A DNA stretch of 64,000 bases, taken from Rhyacophila brunnea. Taxonomy: Eukaryota; Arthropoda; Insecta; Trichoptera; Rhyacophilidae. Each line of letters begins with the position of its first letter. The stretch's first letter is position 1. Shown piece by piece: positions 1-8,617 of the stretch. Below the pieces are notes generated by a model, which ran no database searches, had not been told where the DNA came from, and worked only from the letters and a program-made list of their open reading frames with translations. The position numbers and the translations under genes were made by a program. The stretch is from the NCBI GenBank assembly GCA_022495005.1, contig JAGYXB010001065.1, forward strand, positions 1 to 64,000, in the 5' to 3' direction.

Positions 1-2
1 AT

Positions 3-3000
3 AGTCCGATAGTGGTGCAGGCACTTCTGGTCAGGAACCTACATGTCCCATTTTTGATAGGGCTGGACTGGCTAGAGGCGCAGCAGGCGGTGGTGGACAT
101 GAAGCGCCGCTGCATCCACTACGGTGACGACCTGCGGCAGACGCTGTACAGTCGGACTCTCCGGAAACCCTTACCGGGAGGTCCGGTTCGGGCGGCAGAG
201 CTGGCGCCCGGAATTCCCGATTCGGCCCGCGTCGCCCTGACGAAAGTCTTGGAGGACTACGCAGACCGTTTCGCAGAGACTGGTCCCTTGTGCCGCACAA
301 CGGAAGTGCGGGTCTTTTTGAAGAACCCGACTCCGTTCCGTCTCAGTCCCTTCCGACAGTCGGAGCAGAAGAAGCGCCAGATACAGGAGGATGTCGAGCA
401 GATGATGGCAGACGGAGTAATTGAACCGAGCTCCAGTCCGTACCTGAGCCCAGTGGTGCTGGTACCAAAGAAAGACGGGACTACAAGGTTCTGTGTAGAT
501 TATCGGCGGCTGAACTCCCAGACGGAGGACGAGGCGACCACGCTGCCGTTAATCCTGGAAACTTTGAAAGACCTGGGAACCGCTAAGGTATTCAGTTCGC
601 TGGATCTCCGCCACGGTTACTGGCAGCTCAAGTTGCATCCGGAGACCAAACCTTTGACGGCCTTTGCGACAGCTGATGGGGGCTGCTACCAGTTCCGCGT
701 TCTGCCCTTTGGGTTGAAGCAGGCTGTGGGAGCTTTTCAGCGCTTGATGTCGCAAGAGGTCCTGATCGGTTTGGTGAACAAAATCTGCCTCGTCTACCTC
801 GACGACATTATTGTATATAGCAACAACTGGGACGAACACGCGCGGCACTTGAGGCTCGTGTTCGAGAGGCTGCAATTCCACGAATTGCGAGTCGCCCCAA
901 AGAAATGCCAGATTGGAAGGCGAGCCGTGGATTACCTGGGTCATCATATCACGGAGACGGGTAATGAGCCCCAGGAACACCACCTTGCAGAGGTGGAATC
1001 GGCTGCGGTGCCAAAAACGAGGCGGGATGTGCGCGCTTTTCTGGGCCTGTGTAACTGGCTCAGGGAATACGTGCCGCATTTCGCTGAGAGGGCGGTACCG
1101 CTGACGAAGCTACTTCGGACAACTGTGCGATTTCGGTGGGACGACGAAGCGGAGGTCGCCTTTCGTCGAATAAAGGACGCTTTAAAGCAGCCTTTGAGAT
1201 TGGCTAGACCCGACTTTGAGAGGCCCTTCTGCCTCCAGACGGACGCCAGTGGGCATGGCATCGCGGCTGTATTGTTCCAACCCCGGGACGATGGCGGGCG
1301 CGATGTCATCTCCTATGCGAGCAAGCGCGTCAACGAGACTGAAGCCCGTTATCATATTAACGAACTGGAGGCCATGGCCGCCGTATGGGGTATTACCAAA
1401 TACCGCGGCTACTTGGAAGACAGGAAGTTTAGGTTGATAACGGACAACCAGGCGTTGACGTGGTTGAATACCGCCAAGAACCAGAAGGGTAAGCTCGCTA
1501 GGTGGGCGATTCTGCTCTCGGAGTATAACTTCGAGACCGAACACTGCCCCGGCAGTGAGAACCATCTAGCTGATCACCTCTCAAGATTTCCGCAAGGACC
1601 GGCGGGTGCAACTTTTAGTCCGGAAGAGGAATGCACCCGTATTGAGGCACCGACGAGACGACCAGAAGCTACGGCGATGTTACTAGTAATGGTAAACATC
1701 CGGGAGGAAGTAATTGAGAAGCAGAAAGCCGACCCACGCACTATGGCGACGGTCGCGCTCCTCAATTCTCCCGACGATGCGGGAAGACGACCCGCCGGAC
1801 TAGCCGTACGAGACGGAATGCTGGTGCGAATTAGTAGTCGGATGGATCCGCAACTAGTCGTGCCAGCCGACACAAGGGAAGCAGTGATGAAGGTGTACCA
1901 TGACCAGAGCGGGCATCCGGGAGCCGCAGAGACCGACCGCTCTGTTAGGGAATGGTACCATTGGAAGAAGAGACGGCGTGACGTCGAAAGGTACGTCCGT
2001 AGTTGTGAGGTATGCGCCACTCGGAAGAGGGGTGCCCCACAACCTCCGGCCCCTCAGACGTCACATCTAGAAGCGGTGAGGCCGTGGGAGATCCTGGCGT
2101 TAGATTTGATGGGACCGTACCCCACGACTGGTCGTCGAAACAAGTATTTACTTGTAATGACGGATATGTTCTCCCGCTGGGTGGAAGCATTTGTGATGCG
2201 ATCCGCGACGGTGTCGGCGATCTTACCATATGTGGAAAACCAGGTCCTAAAGCGCTACGGGTATCCGCGCGCGATACTGACGGATAACGGTACTCAGTTT
2301 GATCATCCGAAATGGCGAGTGGCTTTGGAGAAGTGGGGAATAAAGCACTGGACGACGGCGATTTACATGCCGAGCTGTAACCCCACAGAGCGCCGAAACC
2401 AGGAGATCAAAAAGGGTCTCCGTGTCCGTCTAGCGAGCGATGACCACGGCAAATGGGACCTGCACGTTCCAGACATCATGTACGATCTCCGATGCCGGAG
2501 GAACGCCGCGACTGGCTTTTCACCCGCGGAAGTATTATGGGGGTTCCCGATCTGTCGACCGGGACACTTCCGCAACCCACTGCGGACAGAGCGTGATGAC
2601 GAGGTCCAGCTGGACCGAGAAGAGATGAACGCAGCGGTATCGGCTAACCAAGAGGCGTACTTCAGAAGGCGAGGTACCGAGCCTACCACCGGTCCGCTGA
2701 CGTTCGAAATGGGTGATCTGGTGTATACCCGAGAACACCCGAAGAAGAGGCCAGGCGCATGCGCCGGTCTCGATGCGAAGTGGAGCGGGCCACATACCAT
2801 CATCATGAAGGTGGGGCACACGCAATACTATGTGAATCGACGTGGACGGCCCTATAAGTTCCACGTCGATCAGCTCCGACGTTATCTGCCTCCTGTGGCC
2901 ACGGGAGCCGAGGTGACTGACGAGAGGGCAGACGACACGGTGACGCCCCCAGCGCCACCTGCCGTCACTCCCGCGAGCTTGGGCGACGTTACCGAACCGG

Positions 3001-3395
3001 TCGGGTCGTCAAGGGTCCTAACAGCGGAAGACGAAGCTCGAGAAGCCGACTTCGGAAGCGAAGACGAATTTGGGGAAACCCAAGGAGAAGATGGCGTGGA
3101 GGACGAAATCGGCCCCGCACCATCAGGGGAGTATCTCTCGGGAGATGTAGGGGACGATACGAGGGGACGCCCGTCACCAGGGACGGCGTCCCCAGAAAAC
3201 CCCGAGGCTGACGACGGCACCACGGTGCCCGGAGTCGGAGGGAGCCTTGACGACCGGAAGAGTGCGTTGGATGACGTCTTAGACGACACACCTTTCAGGT
3301 CAAGGCCTCCCAAACGTAGGTTCCGCTTGGCAGGACGCTCGGGGAAACGACGCCTAAAGGGGTCCGTTCGACCGGCATCCGCGGACGTACGGTAG
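3..3395 (+). CDS. pol: Ty3/gypsy retrotransposon Pol polyprotein, 5' end outside window
   Basis: Polyprotein that would process and integrate an LTR retrotransposon. The frame is open from base 3, so the true start lies left of the window. Counting residues from the GTG at base 12, the order is: C-terminal end of the aspartic protease (IGLDWL near residue 16), reverse transcriptase (SLDLRHGYW near 195, catalytic YLDD at 262-265), RNase H (QTDASGHG near 410), integrase zinc finger (HDQSGH near 630, CEVC near 665), integrase core with D near 698, D near 757 and E near 793, a GPY/F-like segment (KWSGPH near 923), then an acidic Pro-rich tail. That order, with integrase after RNase H, defines Ty3/gypsy. 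More than 1,120 codons run without a stop or frameshift, so the copy is fairly young. The gag part lies outside the window. Confidence 0.95.
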   Translation, partial: SPIVVQALLVRNLHVPFLIGLDWLEAQQAVVDMKRRCIHYGDDLRQTLYSRTLRKPLPGGPVRAAELAPGIPDSARVALTKVLEDYADRFAETGPLCRTTEVRVFLKNPTPFRLSPFRQSEQKKRQIQEDVEQMMADGVIEPSSSPYLSPVVLVPKKDGTTRFCVDYRRLNSQTEDEATTLPLILETLKDLGTAKVFSSLDLRHGYWQLKLHPETKPLTAFATADGGCYQFRVLPFGLKQAVGAFQRLMSQEVLIGLVNKICLVYLDDIIVYSNNWDEHARHLRLVFERLQFHELRVAPKKCQIGRRAVDYLGHHITETGNEPQEHHLAEVESAAVPKTRRDVRAFLGLCNWLREYVPHFAERAVPLTKLLRTTVRFRWDDEAEVAFRRIKDALKQPLRLARPDFERPFCLQTDASGHGIAAVLFQPRDDGGRDVISYASKRVNETEARYHINELEAMAAVWGITKYRGYLEDRKFRLITDNQALTWLNTAKNQKGKLARWAILLSEYNFETEHCPGSENHLADHLSRFPQGPAGATFSPEEECTRIEAPTRRPEATAMLLVMVNIREEVIEKQKADPRTMATVALLNSPDDAGRRPAGLAVRDGMLVRISSRMDPQLVVPADTREAVMKVYHDQSGHPGAAETDRSVREWYHWKKRRRDVERYVRSCEVCATRKRGAPQPPAPQTSHLEAVRPWEILALDLMGPYPTTGRRNKYLLVMTDMFSRWVEAFVMRSATVSAILPYVENQVLKRYGYPRAILTDNGTQFDHPKWRVALEKWGIKHWTTAIYMPSCNPTERRNQEIKKGLRVRLASDDHGKWDLHVPDIMYDLRCRRNAATGFSPAEVLWGFPICRPGHFRNPLRTERDDEVQLDREEMNAAVSANQEAYFRRRGTEPTTGPLTFEMGDLVYTREHPKKRPGACAGLDAKWSGPHTIIMKVGHTQYYVNRRGRPYKFHVDQLRRYLPPVATGAEVTDERADDTVTPPAPPAVTPASLGDVTEPVGSSRVLTAEDEAREADFGSEDEFGETQGEDGVEDEIGPAPSGEYLSGDVGDDTRGRPSPGTASPENPEADDGTTVPGVGGSLDDRKSALDDVLDDTPFRSRPPKRRFRLAGRSGKRRLKGSVRPASADVR

Positions 3396-3563
3396 GAATC
3401 CCGAACTATACGTCATTGTTTACTACCGCTATTCTAATGCGCGCAAGAAGAGTCACGCACATAAGGCAAATAGCTATGGAACGAGGGAGTGCACGCCCTC
3501 GCCCAATAAAGCTCTCTAACCGGAAGCACTTACGTGACGTGACGGTGAAGACACCGCGCGCAT

Positions 3564-3574
3564 AAAGGGGACAG
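3564..3574 (+). other. Candidate polypurine tract of the gypsy element
   Basis: AAAGGGGACAG is directly followed by TG (3575), the usual first two bases of an LTR. This is where a plus-strand primer is expected, about 170 bases after the pol stop. It is only a candidate, because the other LTR is not in the window to compare. Confidence 0.3.
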
Positions 3575-4291
3575 TGGCCCAGAGTAGCGGAGTACTCACA
3601 CGGGTATGAGTTGGGGTTCCGCCGCGTCCTAATTGAGGAAGTAGAACGGCGGTTACTTTAGCGTTTTATTGTTGTCTTAGTTATTAATTCTTAGTGATAC
3701 TAACACATGCGCATGTAAATTTCTTGTCTTTTTTTGTAAAACCCATCTATATGCAACTGACGTCGCAGATACGACCAGGGGAATCTCCCTGACGTATGAA
3801 TCTATGTGTCCTAGAACGGGTTGCCTGGCTCACAACGGGAAACCTGTACGCCCACCCCTGACGATGGACTGGTGGCAAGATGCTTCTCCAAGATCTTGGC
3901 CTAGTAAACACTCCTCGTCAGGAGGGTAACAGGCAGACTACTTCGTCACCAGCAGCCCGGGAATGAATTATTCTCACATCCCTATTGCCTTGTATAAATT
4001 TTCTCTTGTTCTCTCCTAGCTCTACGTTCTTATTTACTATAATACCCGACTCTGTGCAAATCAAAAAAAAAAAAAAAATAACTATCCTCTATTATCGTGT
4101 GCGTGCCGTAGTGTTATAAATTACTTTAGAAATTTTCCTTTTTATATATTTTTTTGTCTTGTTTTGTTTAAACATGTATACTTTTGTTTTGTTAAGCGGA
4201 GTCGAGGAGGGATCGGTGACCGATTGAGATCAGATCCTAGCGGTGGTTTGACTTTGGTTGGGGGGATTTGACGCACACTAGATTTTCCGCC

Positions 4292-4315
4292 CCTTATGGG
4301 GGCACTCCCATAAGG
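4292..4315. repeat. Short perfect inverted repeat
   Basis: CCTTATGGG at 4292-4300 pairs exactly with CCCATAAGG at 4307-4315 across a 6-base loop. It could form a small stem. Function unknown. Confidence 0.5.
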
Positions 4316-5159
4316 AGTAGTGCCTCCCCACCGCTCGGTCTGATCCTGGTAGTCAATGCGCCACCGGTTGGATGATGACGACCCTCGACGAAGCATAACA
4401 ATAGGATTAAGTTTGGATTAAATATATGTTTAGATAAGGAGATAATTAAGCTAAATAGGATATAAAATACGATTTGAATTATAAGTTTAATATGTAATGT
4501 AAATTGTAAGCTAATGTATAAAATAATGTAAAAATGTAAGGGTTAACGAGAATAATAAAGGGGGACATATAGATGGGCGTTGATAGCATATAATAATTAA
4601 AAGTAATTGGTATTGTAATATTAAGGGTATATGGATCGATGTCGCTACGCATCGCGCGTACACGGCGCAGTAATTGTTAACATATGCTCATAGGTCCTGT
4701 TGCGAAAACTTCCATTTGTACAGATGTGCAATCACAAAGTATAGCAACACATAGGGCAACCATCGATCCGATTGTAATCACGATCCCGCGTAATTTTCAT
4801 AGTAAATCCGATCCTAAATATCCACGGCTGTTCCACGCGCGGCGTTTCCGAATCGGTATTCCGGCAGCTTTCCTGCTCTGACGTACGACGGCGTCTCTGT
4901 CGTACGTGTTTGAAACCGATTTCGCGATACGAATTTGCCAGCTTTGCAGTGACAGAGCCCCTCTCGCTCGCATGTATGACGGCGTCACGCTCACACGCGA
5001 CGGGAGAATCGGATCAATGATTTTGGTCGATCAAGGAGACCGCGTACTGGAATAAGGCTCGGGAAATCTTTGATCGGCGAAGTATGAGTATGTACTAAGC
5101 AATTATTACTGCCTATATGTCTGGTTGACGGAATAACATCCGCCAACTAGTCGTAAGTA

Positions 5160-5223
5160 TGTGCCCGTGGCGACACCGAGCTGTATTAGATGTTAAAGTA
5201 AGAAAAATTGCACGACGGGCACA
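5160..5223. repeat. Spaced inverted repeat upstream of a TATA-like box
   Basis: TGTGCCCGT (5160-5168) and ACGGGCACA (5215-5223) are exact reverse complements 46 bases apart. They sit just before a TATA-like sequence and the LINE insertion site, so they could be part of a pre-existing promoter or of an older repeat end. Confidence 0.35.
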
Positions 5224-5227
5224 TTTG

Positions 5228-5235
5228 TATAAAAA
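5228..5235 (+). promoter_or_regulatory. TATA-like box in the DNA flanking the LINE 5' end
   Basis: TATAAAAA starts 33 bases before the first base of the LINE (5261). Position and sequence suit a core promoter, but it lies outside the element by the target-site duplication. It would therefore be a host or older-element promoter, or chance in AT-rich DNA. Confidence 0.25.
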
Positions 5236-5248
5236 CCCGTGATTTTAG

Positions 5249-5260
5249 AATCCATCAACA
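5249..5260 (+). repeat. LINE target-site duplication, 5' copy
   Basis: AATCCATCAACA; an identical copy follows the A-rich tail at 11954-11965. It fixes the 5' boundary of the LINE at 5261. Confidence 0.85.
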
Positions 5261-5497
5261 CCTCACTTGCTGACTGACACTCGCCGCGTAAACACCTCAT
5301 TTACCGCGCTCCTGTCTGCACACAGATCCAAAGTCTACACCGCTTCGCCGCTATCATCGCCATATCAGAGGACTCTTGGCAGAACTTCACCGCCGCGGCA
5401 AAGTCTTTATAAAGATATTCTTCGACGGCCGACTACTTCAAGATTCCCCTGCAAAGCCTTCATAGCGGAGACGCCTGTCAACACCAAAACCTCCATC

Positions 5498-6310
5498 ATG
5501 AGCAAAATACCGTCGCTCGTGGGGTTATTGGCTCCAGAGTGCCACCGACAAGTGGACGATAACATCAAGACAGACCTGCTGAACATCCGTGTACTGAGGA
5601 GGAAGCTGAGGGCCGCGGACTTCGCGTACATCTACGGCTTCCTCGCCCTTGCCTACGGGATTCAGCCGCATGACTCTCTTCCTGACCTGCAGAAGCAACG
5701 CGATTCTCAGGACAAGAAGAGGAGGAACAAAAACATATCGAATTACCAGAGGGTCCTCGAAGAGATCAACGCCATGGACTCGGGACTACTCAAGCCTTTC
5801 TCGGAAGAGGAAGACGAGGAGTACGAAGACTTGGATTATGATGACTCCGACTTCTTCCTAGACACCGATGATGCCGACGACTATAGCGGCAAACTCGTTC
5901 ACTCCATGGATGCTGTAAAACCCACCAAAGCCCCCGCCTCGGCCAAGGCCAGGGCTGCCGCCCCAGCCACAGCCAAGGACCCGGTCTCGAGTGGGAAACC
6001 AGTCTCCACCGCCCACGAACAGATGGACACCACGCCAGCGGCCACATCTGTATCGCTTCCAAACCCAGATCACCGCACAGCAGCGCCGGAAAAGCCCGCC
6101 GTAACCGGCAAGCCTAACCCTACCGCCGCCACGCAGAAACCCACAGCAGATCCCCGCGCATCCGCGCCAGTAAAACCCGCCGACGCCGGCAAGCCAGACG
6201 CACCGAAGAGTTACGCAGCAGCGGCCAAGCCCTCAACGGACAAGGACGGAGCCCGCGTAGAACACGGAAAAAAAGCGACCAAAAGACACCGATCTCAGTT
6301 CTACCGTTGA
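5498..6310 (+). CDS. Unrecognised first ORF of the LINE (ORF0), 270 aa
   Basis: I do not recognise this protein. The frame is open from 5267, but the first ATG after the element start is at 5498 with A at -3, and I use it. The N-terminal half (residues 1-100) is mixed charged and helical-looking (LLAPECHRQV, then LRRKLRAADFAYIYGFLALA). Residues about 105-130 are almost all acidic (EEEDEEYEDLDYDDSD). The rest is a low-complexity Ala/Pro/Lys region with repeated KPxxxGKP-like units and SYAAAAKP, ending in a basic tail (KKATKRHRSQFYR). No zinc knuckle, RRM or coiled coil is obvious. It lies inside the LINE's target-site duplication, 760 bases before ORF1. It may be a true third LINE protein or a captured host or viral reading frame. 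Codon use is GC-rich like ORF1 and ORF2. Confidence 0.65.
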   Translation: MSKIPSLVGLLAPECHRQVDDNIKTDLLNIRVLRRKLRAADFAYIYGFLALAYGIQPHDSLPDLQKQRDSQDKKRRNKNISNYQRVLEEINAMDSGLLKPFSEEEDEEYEDLDYDDSDFFLDTDDADDYSGKLVHSMDAVKPTKAPASAKARAAAPATAKDPVSSGKPVSTAHEQMDTTPAATSVSLPNPDHRTAAPEKPAVTGKPNPTAATQKPTADPRASAPVKPADAGKPDAPKSYAAAAKPSTDKDGARVEHGKKATKRHRSQFYR

Positions 6311-7069
6311 ATTTATTCTGAAAAGAAAAAATTTAATAATCCTGACCATCGCAAAAGAGATTGATACTACTGCTCCACTGCTATTTTCGCCAGCCAGAAA
6401 ATACCTAGCCGACATCTTCCTGCCGCTGTATAGTCTTTTTCAAGATAGACAACGACAGCAGACCAAACTAGTGTTTTCATCCGGGCTATCATAGCAGAGC
6501 TGCAATACGTCAAACGATTTCAGATTTTGAATTCCTCTCCTCTATCATCCCCAAAGTGAAATATCAAGTGTGTGCCAGTGCCTTATACCAAAAGTGACAG
6601 TGTCTCAGTGCGTGAATCCGGGTATCTCAAGTGGCAAAGGCGCTGCTCTGTTCAGTGTGGTGTTGTGCTCGATCGCAGTCATCATCTCAACATAGTGATT
6701 TCGGCGACTGTGATCTTGTTGACGCCAGTGCTGTTCGGTTCAGTGCAGTTATCACCGAGTGCTTCCGGGAGTGCGCCTGAGCGCCGCGCCTGAGGAAACA
6801 GGGACACATCTGGATATATTTACTCACTCACTGTCCACAGCCGCATCCTCTCTTCTTTTCTTTTATTTTCTTTTATTCTCTTTTTCACTATACCACAAAA
6901 TCATACATTATCTCCGTTTTTTCTTTTATTTTCCATAAATTAATACTTAAATTCATTGCCACTTACCTATACTAACATCATCATTGCCATAAAAGATTTC
7001 TTTTGAATATAACTTATCTTTTCTCCTCTATTTTTAATTCATATCACTTTACTTACTTCAACTATAAAC

Positions 7070-8617
7070 ATGTCATCGCCCAGATTTGATGAGATCCGAG
7101 AGGAAGCTACCGCAGACATAAATCACCTGATGGAGACCCCAGCAACTCCAACCCCCAGGCAACTTCTGGAACAGGACCCGGCGACGACTCTCCAGAATAT
7201 CGCATACATGATAACGACAAACAAACGGCAAGACCCTCAAACAATTATCCGTTCCATTTTCAGCCTACTGATCTCCTGCATGGACCCCTCGACAAGAGCC
7301 CAATGTCGCACCCCATCGACCAGCCATCCAGCCGCCCCGAACTTCAACTTCAAGATCAAGAAATCAAAGAGAGGAACATCCCAGAAGAAACTAGAGACCC
7401 TGCCAAACTCACAAGAGACGATAGCGGCCACTCAAGATGACTCGGAATATGAAGACTTGAATGACGACACCACCTTCGCCTCAGCCGTTCGCAAACGACA
7501 GAGGCAACCGACCCCCCCAAACGCCACTCAGAAGTCACCACAGCAACTTCAGAAAAAGAAGCCAGCCCCGAAAAATCACACTCCACCAAAACAAAATACC
7601 GCAGCGCCCGCCAAAAACGCCCAAAAAACCAAAATCCCTCCAGTAATACTACACACCAGACGCGATTATACAACGATCGCTAAGGACATGAAGCTGGCCG
7701 GCATAACACCAGGTATTGCAACGTTACAAAAGGACAATACTCGTATCGACTTCGATGACATCATCACATACCGGAAAACAGTGGCGTTCCTCGACCAAAG
7801 AGGGATATCATTCAATTCTTACAAGACAGAGGAAGAGAAAACCTACAAGGCCGTCATCAGAGGTATACCGACAGAAACGGACCTCAACGATGTAAAAGAA
7901 GAACTAATTGATCTTCAATTTCCGGTAATTGCCGTCCAGAGGATGCGCCGCAGATTCGACCAGGAGCCGTTACCACTTGTACTGGTCGACCTGGAAAAAA
8001 GCGACGCGGGAAAGAGCATATTCGAACTAGAGACTCTACTTTACCACCGAATCAAGGTGGAGTCTCTAAGGAGAAAAACAGCCACCGGACAGTGCCACCG
8101 ATGCCAGGGCTTCGCCCACTCGGGCAGCCACTGCCACGCACCGCCAAAGTGCGTGAAATGTGCAGAAAGCCATTGGACTCACGAGTGCGATCACACTCGG
8201 GAGATGGGCCCGGCCACATGCGCAAACTGCGCTGGCCCTCATCCAGCAAACTATCGGGGTTGCCCGAAATTCCCGCGCCCAGGACAGACCAACCCCAACC
8301 ACAGACGAACCTGGCCGTCCCCCCCATGGCAGAGACAACCCCAGCCGACCCAGCCTACCCAGAACGAGACCCGCCAAGCCCAAACCCACACACGACCCCA
8401 ACAAATGGACCATCGCAGCGGTAGGACGACGCACACTAATAACAGGTCAGTCGCTTTCCCTACCCAATTTCCGATTACAAACAACTCGCCCTCCACCAAC
8501 TCCAGTTCAGACCTAAAAAGTCTGGCAACTGCAATTATCCAATTGCAAAAAACTATGGAGCAAGCTACCGCCATGGTAGCCCAAGCCACGAAACTTGTCC
8601 AGCAAAATGGCTACTAA
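7070..8617 (+). CDS. LINE ORF1, gag-like nucleic-acid-binding protein, 515 aa
   Basis: ORF1 of a Jockey-type LINE; such proteins coat the element RNA and form the RNP. A Gln/Lys/Pro-rich N-terminus carries a short acidic patch (DDSEYEDLNDD). It is followed by a folded region with PTETDLNDVKEELIDLQFPV, typical of the Jockey gag RRM-like domain. Then come three CCHC knuckles: CHRCQGFAHSGSHC, CVKCAESHWTHEC and CANCAGPHPANYRGC. The C-terminus is Pro/Gln/Asn-rich. ATG at 7070 follows ATAAAC. The stop TAA at 8615-8617 overlaps the ORF2 start by 11 bases in the -1 frame. No frame breaks. Confidence 0.92.
   Translation: MSSPRFDEIREEATADINHLMETPATPTPRQLLEQDPATTLQNIAYMITTNKRQDPQTIIRSIFSLLISCMDPSTRAQCRTPSTSHPAAPNFNFKIKKSKRGTSQKKLETLPNSQETIAATQDDSEYEDLNDDTTFASAVRKRQRQPTPPNATQKSPQQLQKKKPAPKNHTPPKQNTAAPAKNAQKTKIPPVILHTRRDYTTIAKDMKLAGITPGIATLQKDNTRIDFDDIITYRKTVAFLDQRGISFNSYKTEEEKTYKAVIRGIPTETDLNDVKEELIDLQFPVIAVQRMRRRFDQEPLPLVLVDLEKSDAGKSIFELETLLYHRIKVESLRRKTATGQCHRCQGFAHSGSHCHAPPKCVKCAESHWTHECDHTREMGPATCANCAGPHPANYRGCPKFPRPGQTNPNHRRTWPSPPWQRQPQPTQPTQNETRQAQTHTRPQQMDHRSGRTTHTNNRSVAFPTQFPITNNSPSTNSSSDLKSLATAIIQLQKTMEQATAMVAQATKLVQQNGY

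Larger units (their letters stand above)
3396..5248. other. Flank downstream of gypsy pol, no gene supported
   Basis: No convincing coding region. The GC-richer first part, to about 4080, probably still belongs to the gypsy element: it has AATAAA at 3504, a purine run that could be a polypurine tract, and an A run at 4062-4078. The matching left LTR is outside the window, so LTR limits cannot be set. A short hairpin lies at 4292-4315. From about 4390 the DNA is AT-rich, with a GC-richer patch at 4860-5000 whose ORFs look accidental. Confidence 0.5.

Noticed and set aside
549..1079. Long minus-strand frames across the gypsy pol gene (also 1182-1565, 1574-2020, 2363-2864, 2882-3313)
   Set aside because: They are antisense shadows of the well-supported plus-strand pol frame; no motifs of their own.
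4142..4396. 84-codon minus-strand frame
   Set aside because: Composition follows a GC patch and a hairpin; no start context, splice site or family.
4797..4994. 65-codon minus-strand frame and its plus-strand partner at 4684-4881
   Set aside because: Overlapping frames on both strands in a GC patch; no family.
6572..6793. 73-codon frame between the LINE ORF0 and ORF1
   Set aside because: Starts only at GTG, low-complexity Ser/Val content; more likely untranslated spacer of the LINE.
8052..8589. Several frames on both strands overlapping the end of LINE ORF1
   Set aside because: Shadows of ORF1, whose zinc knuckles fix the true frame.
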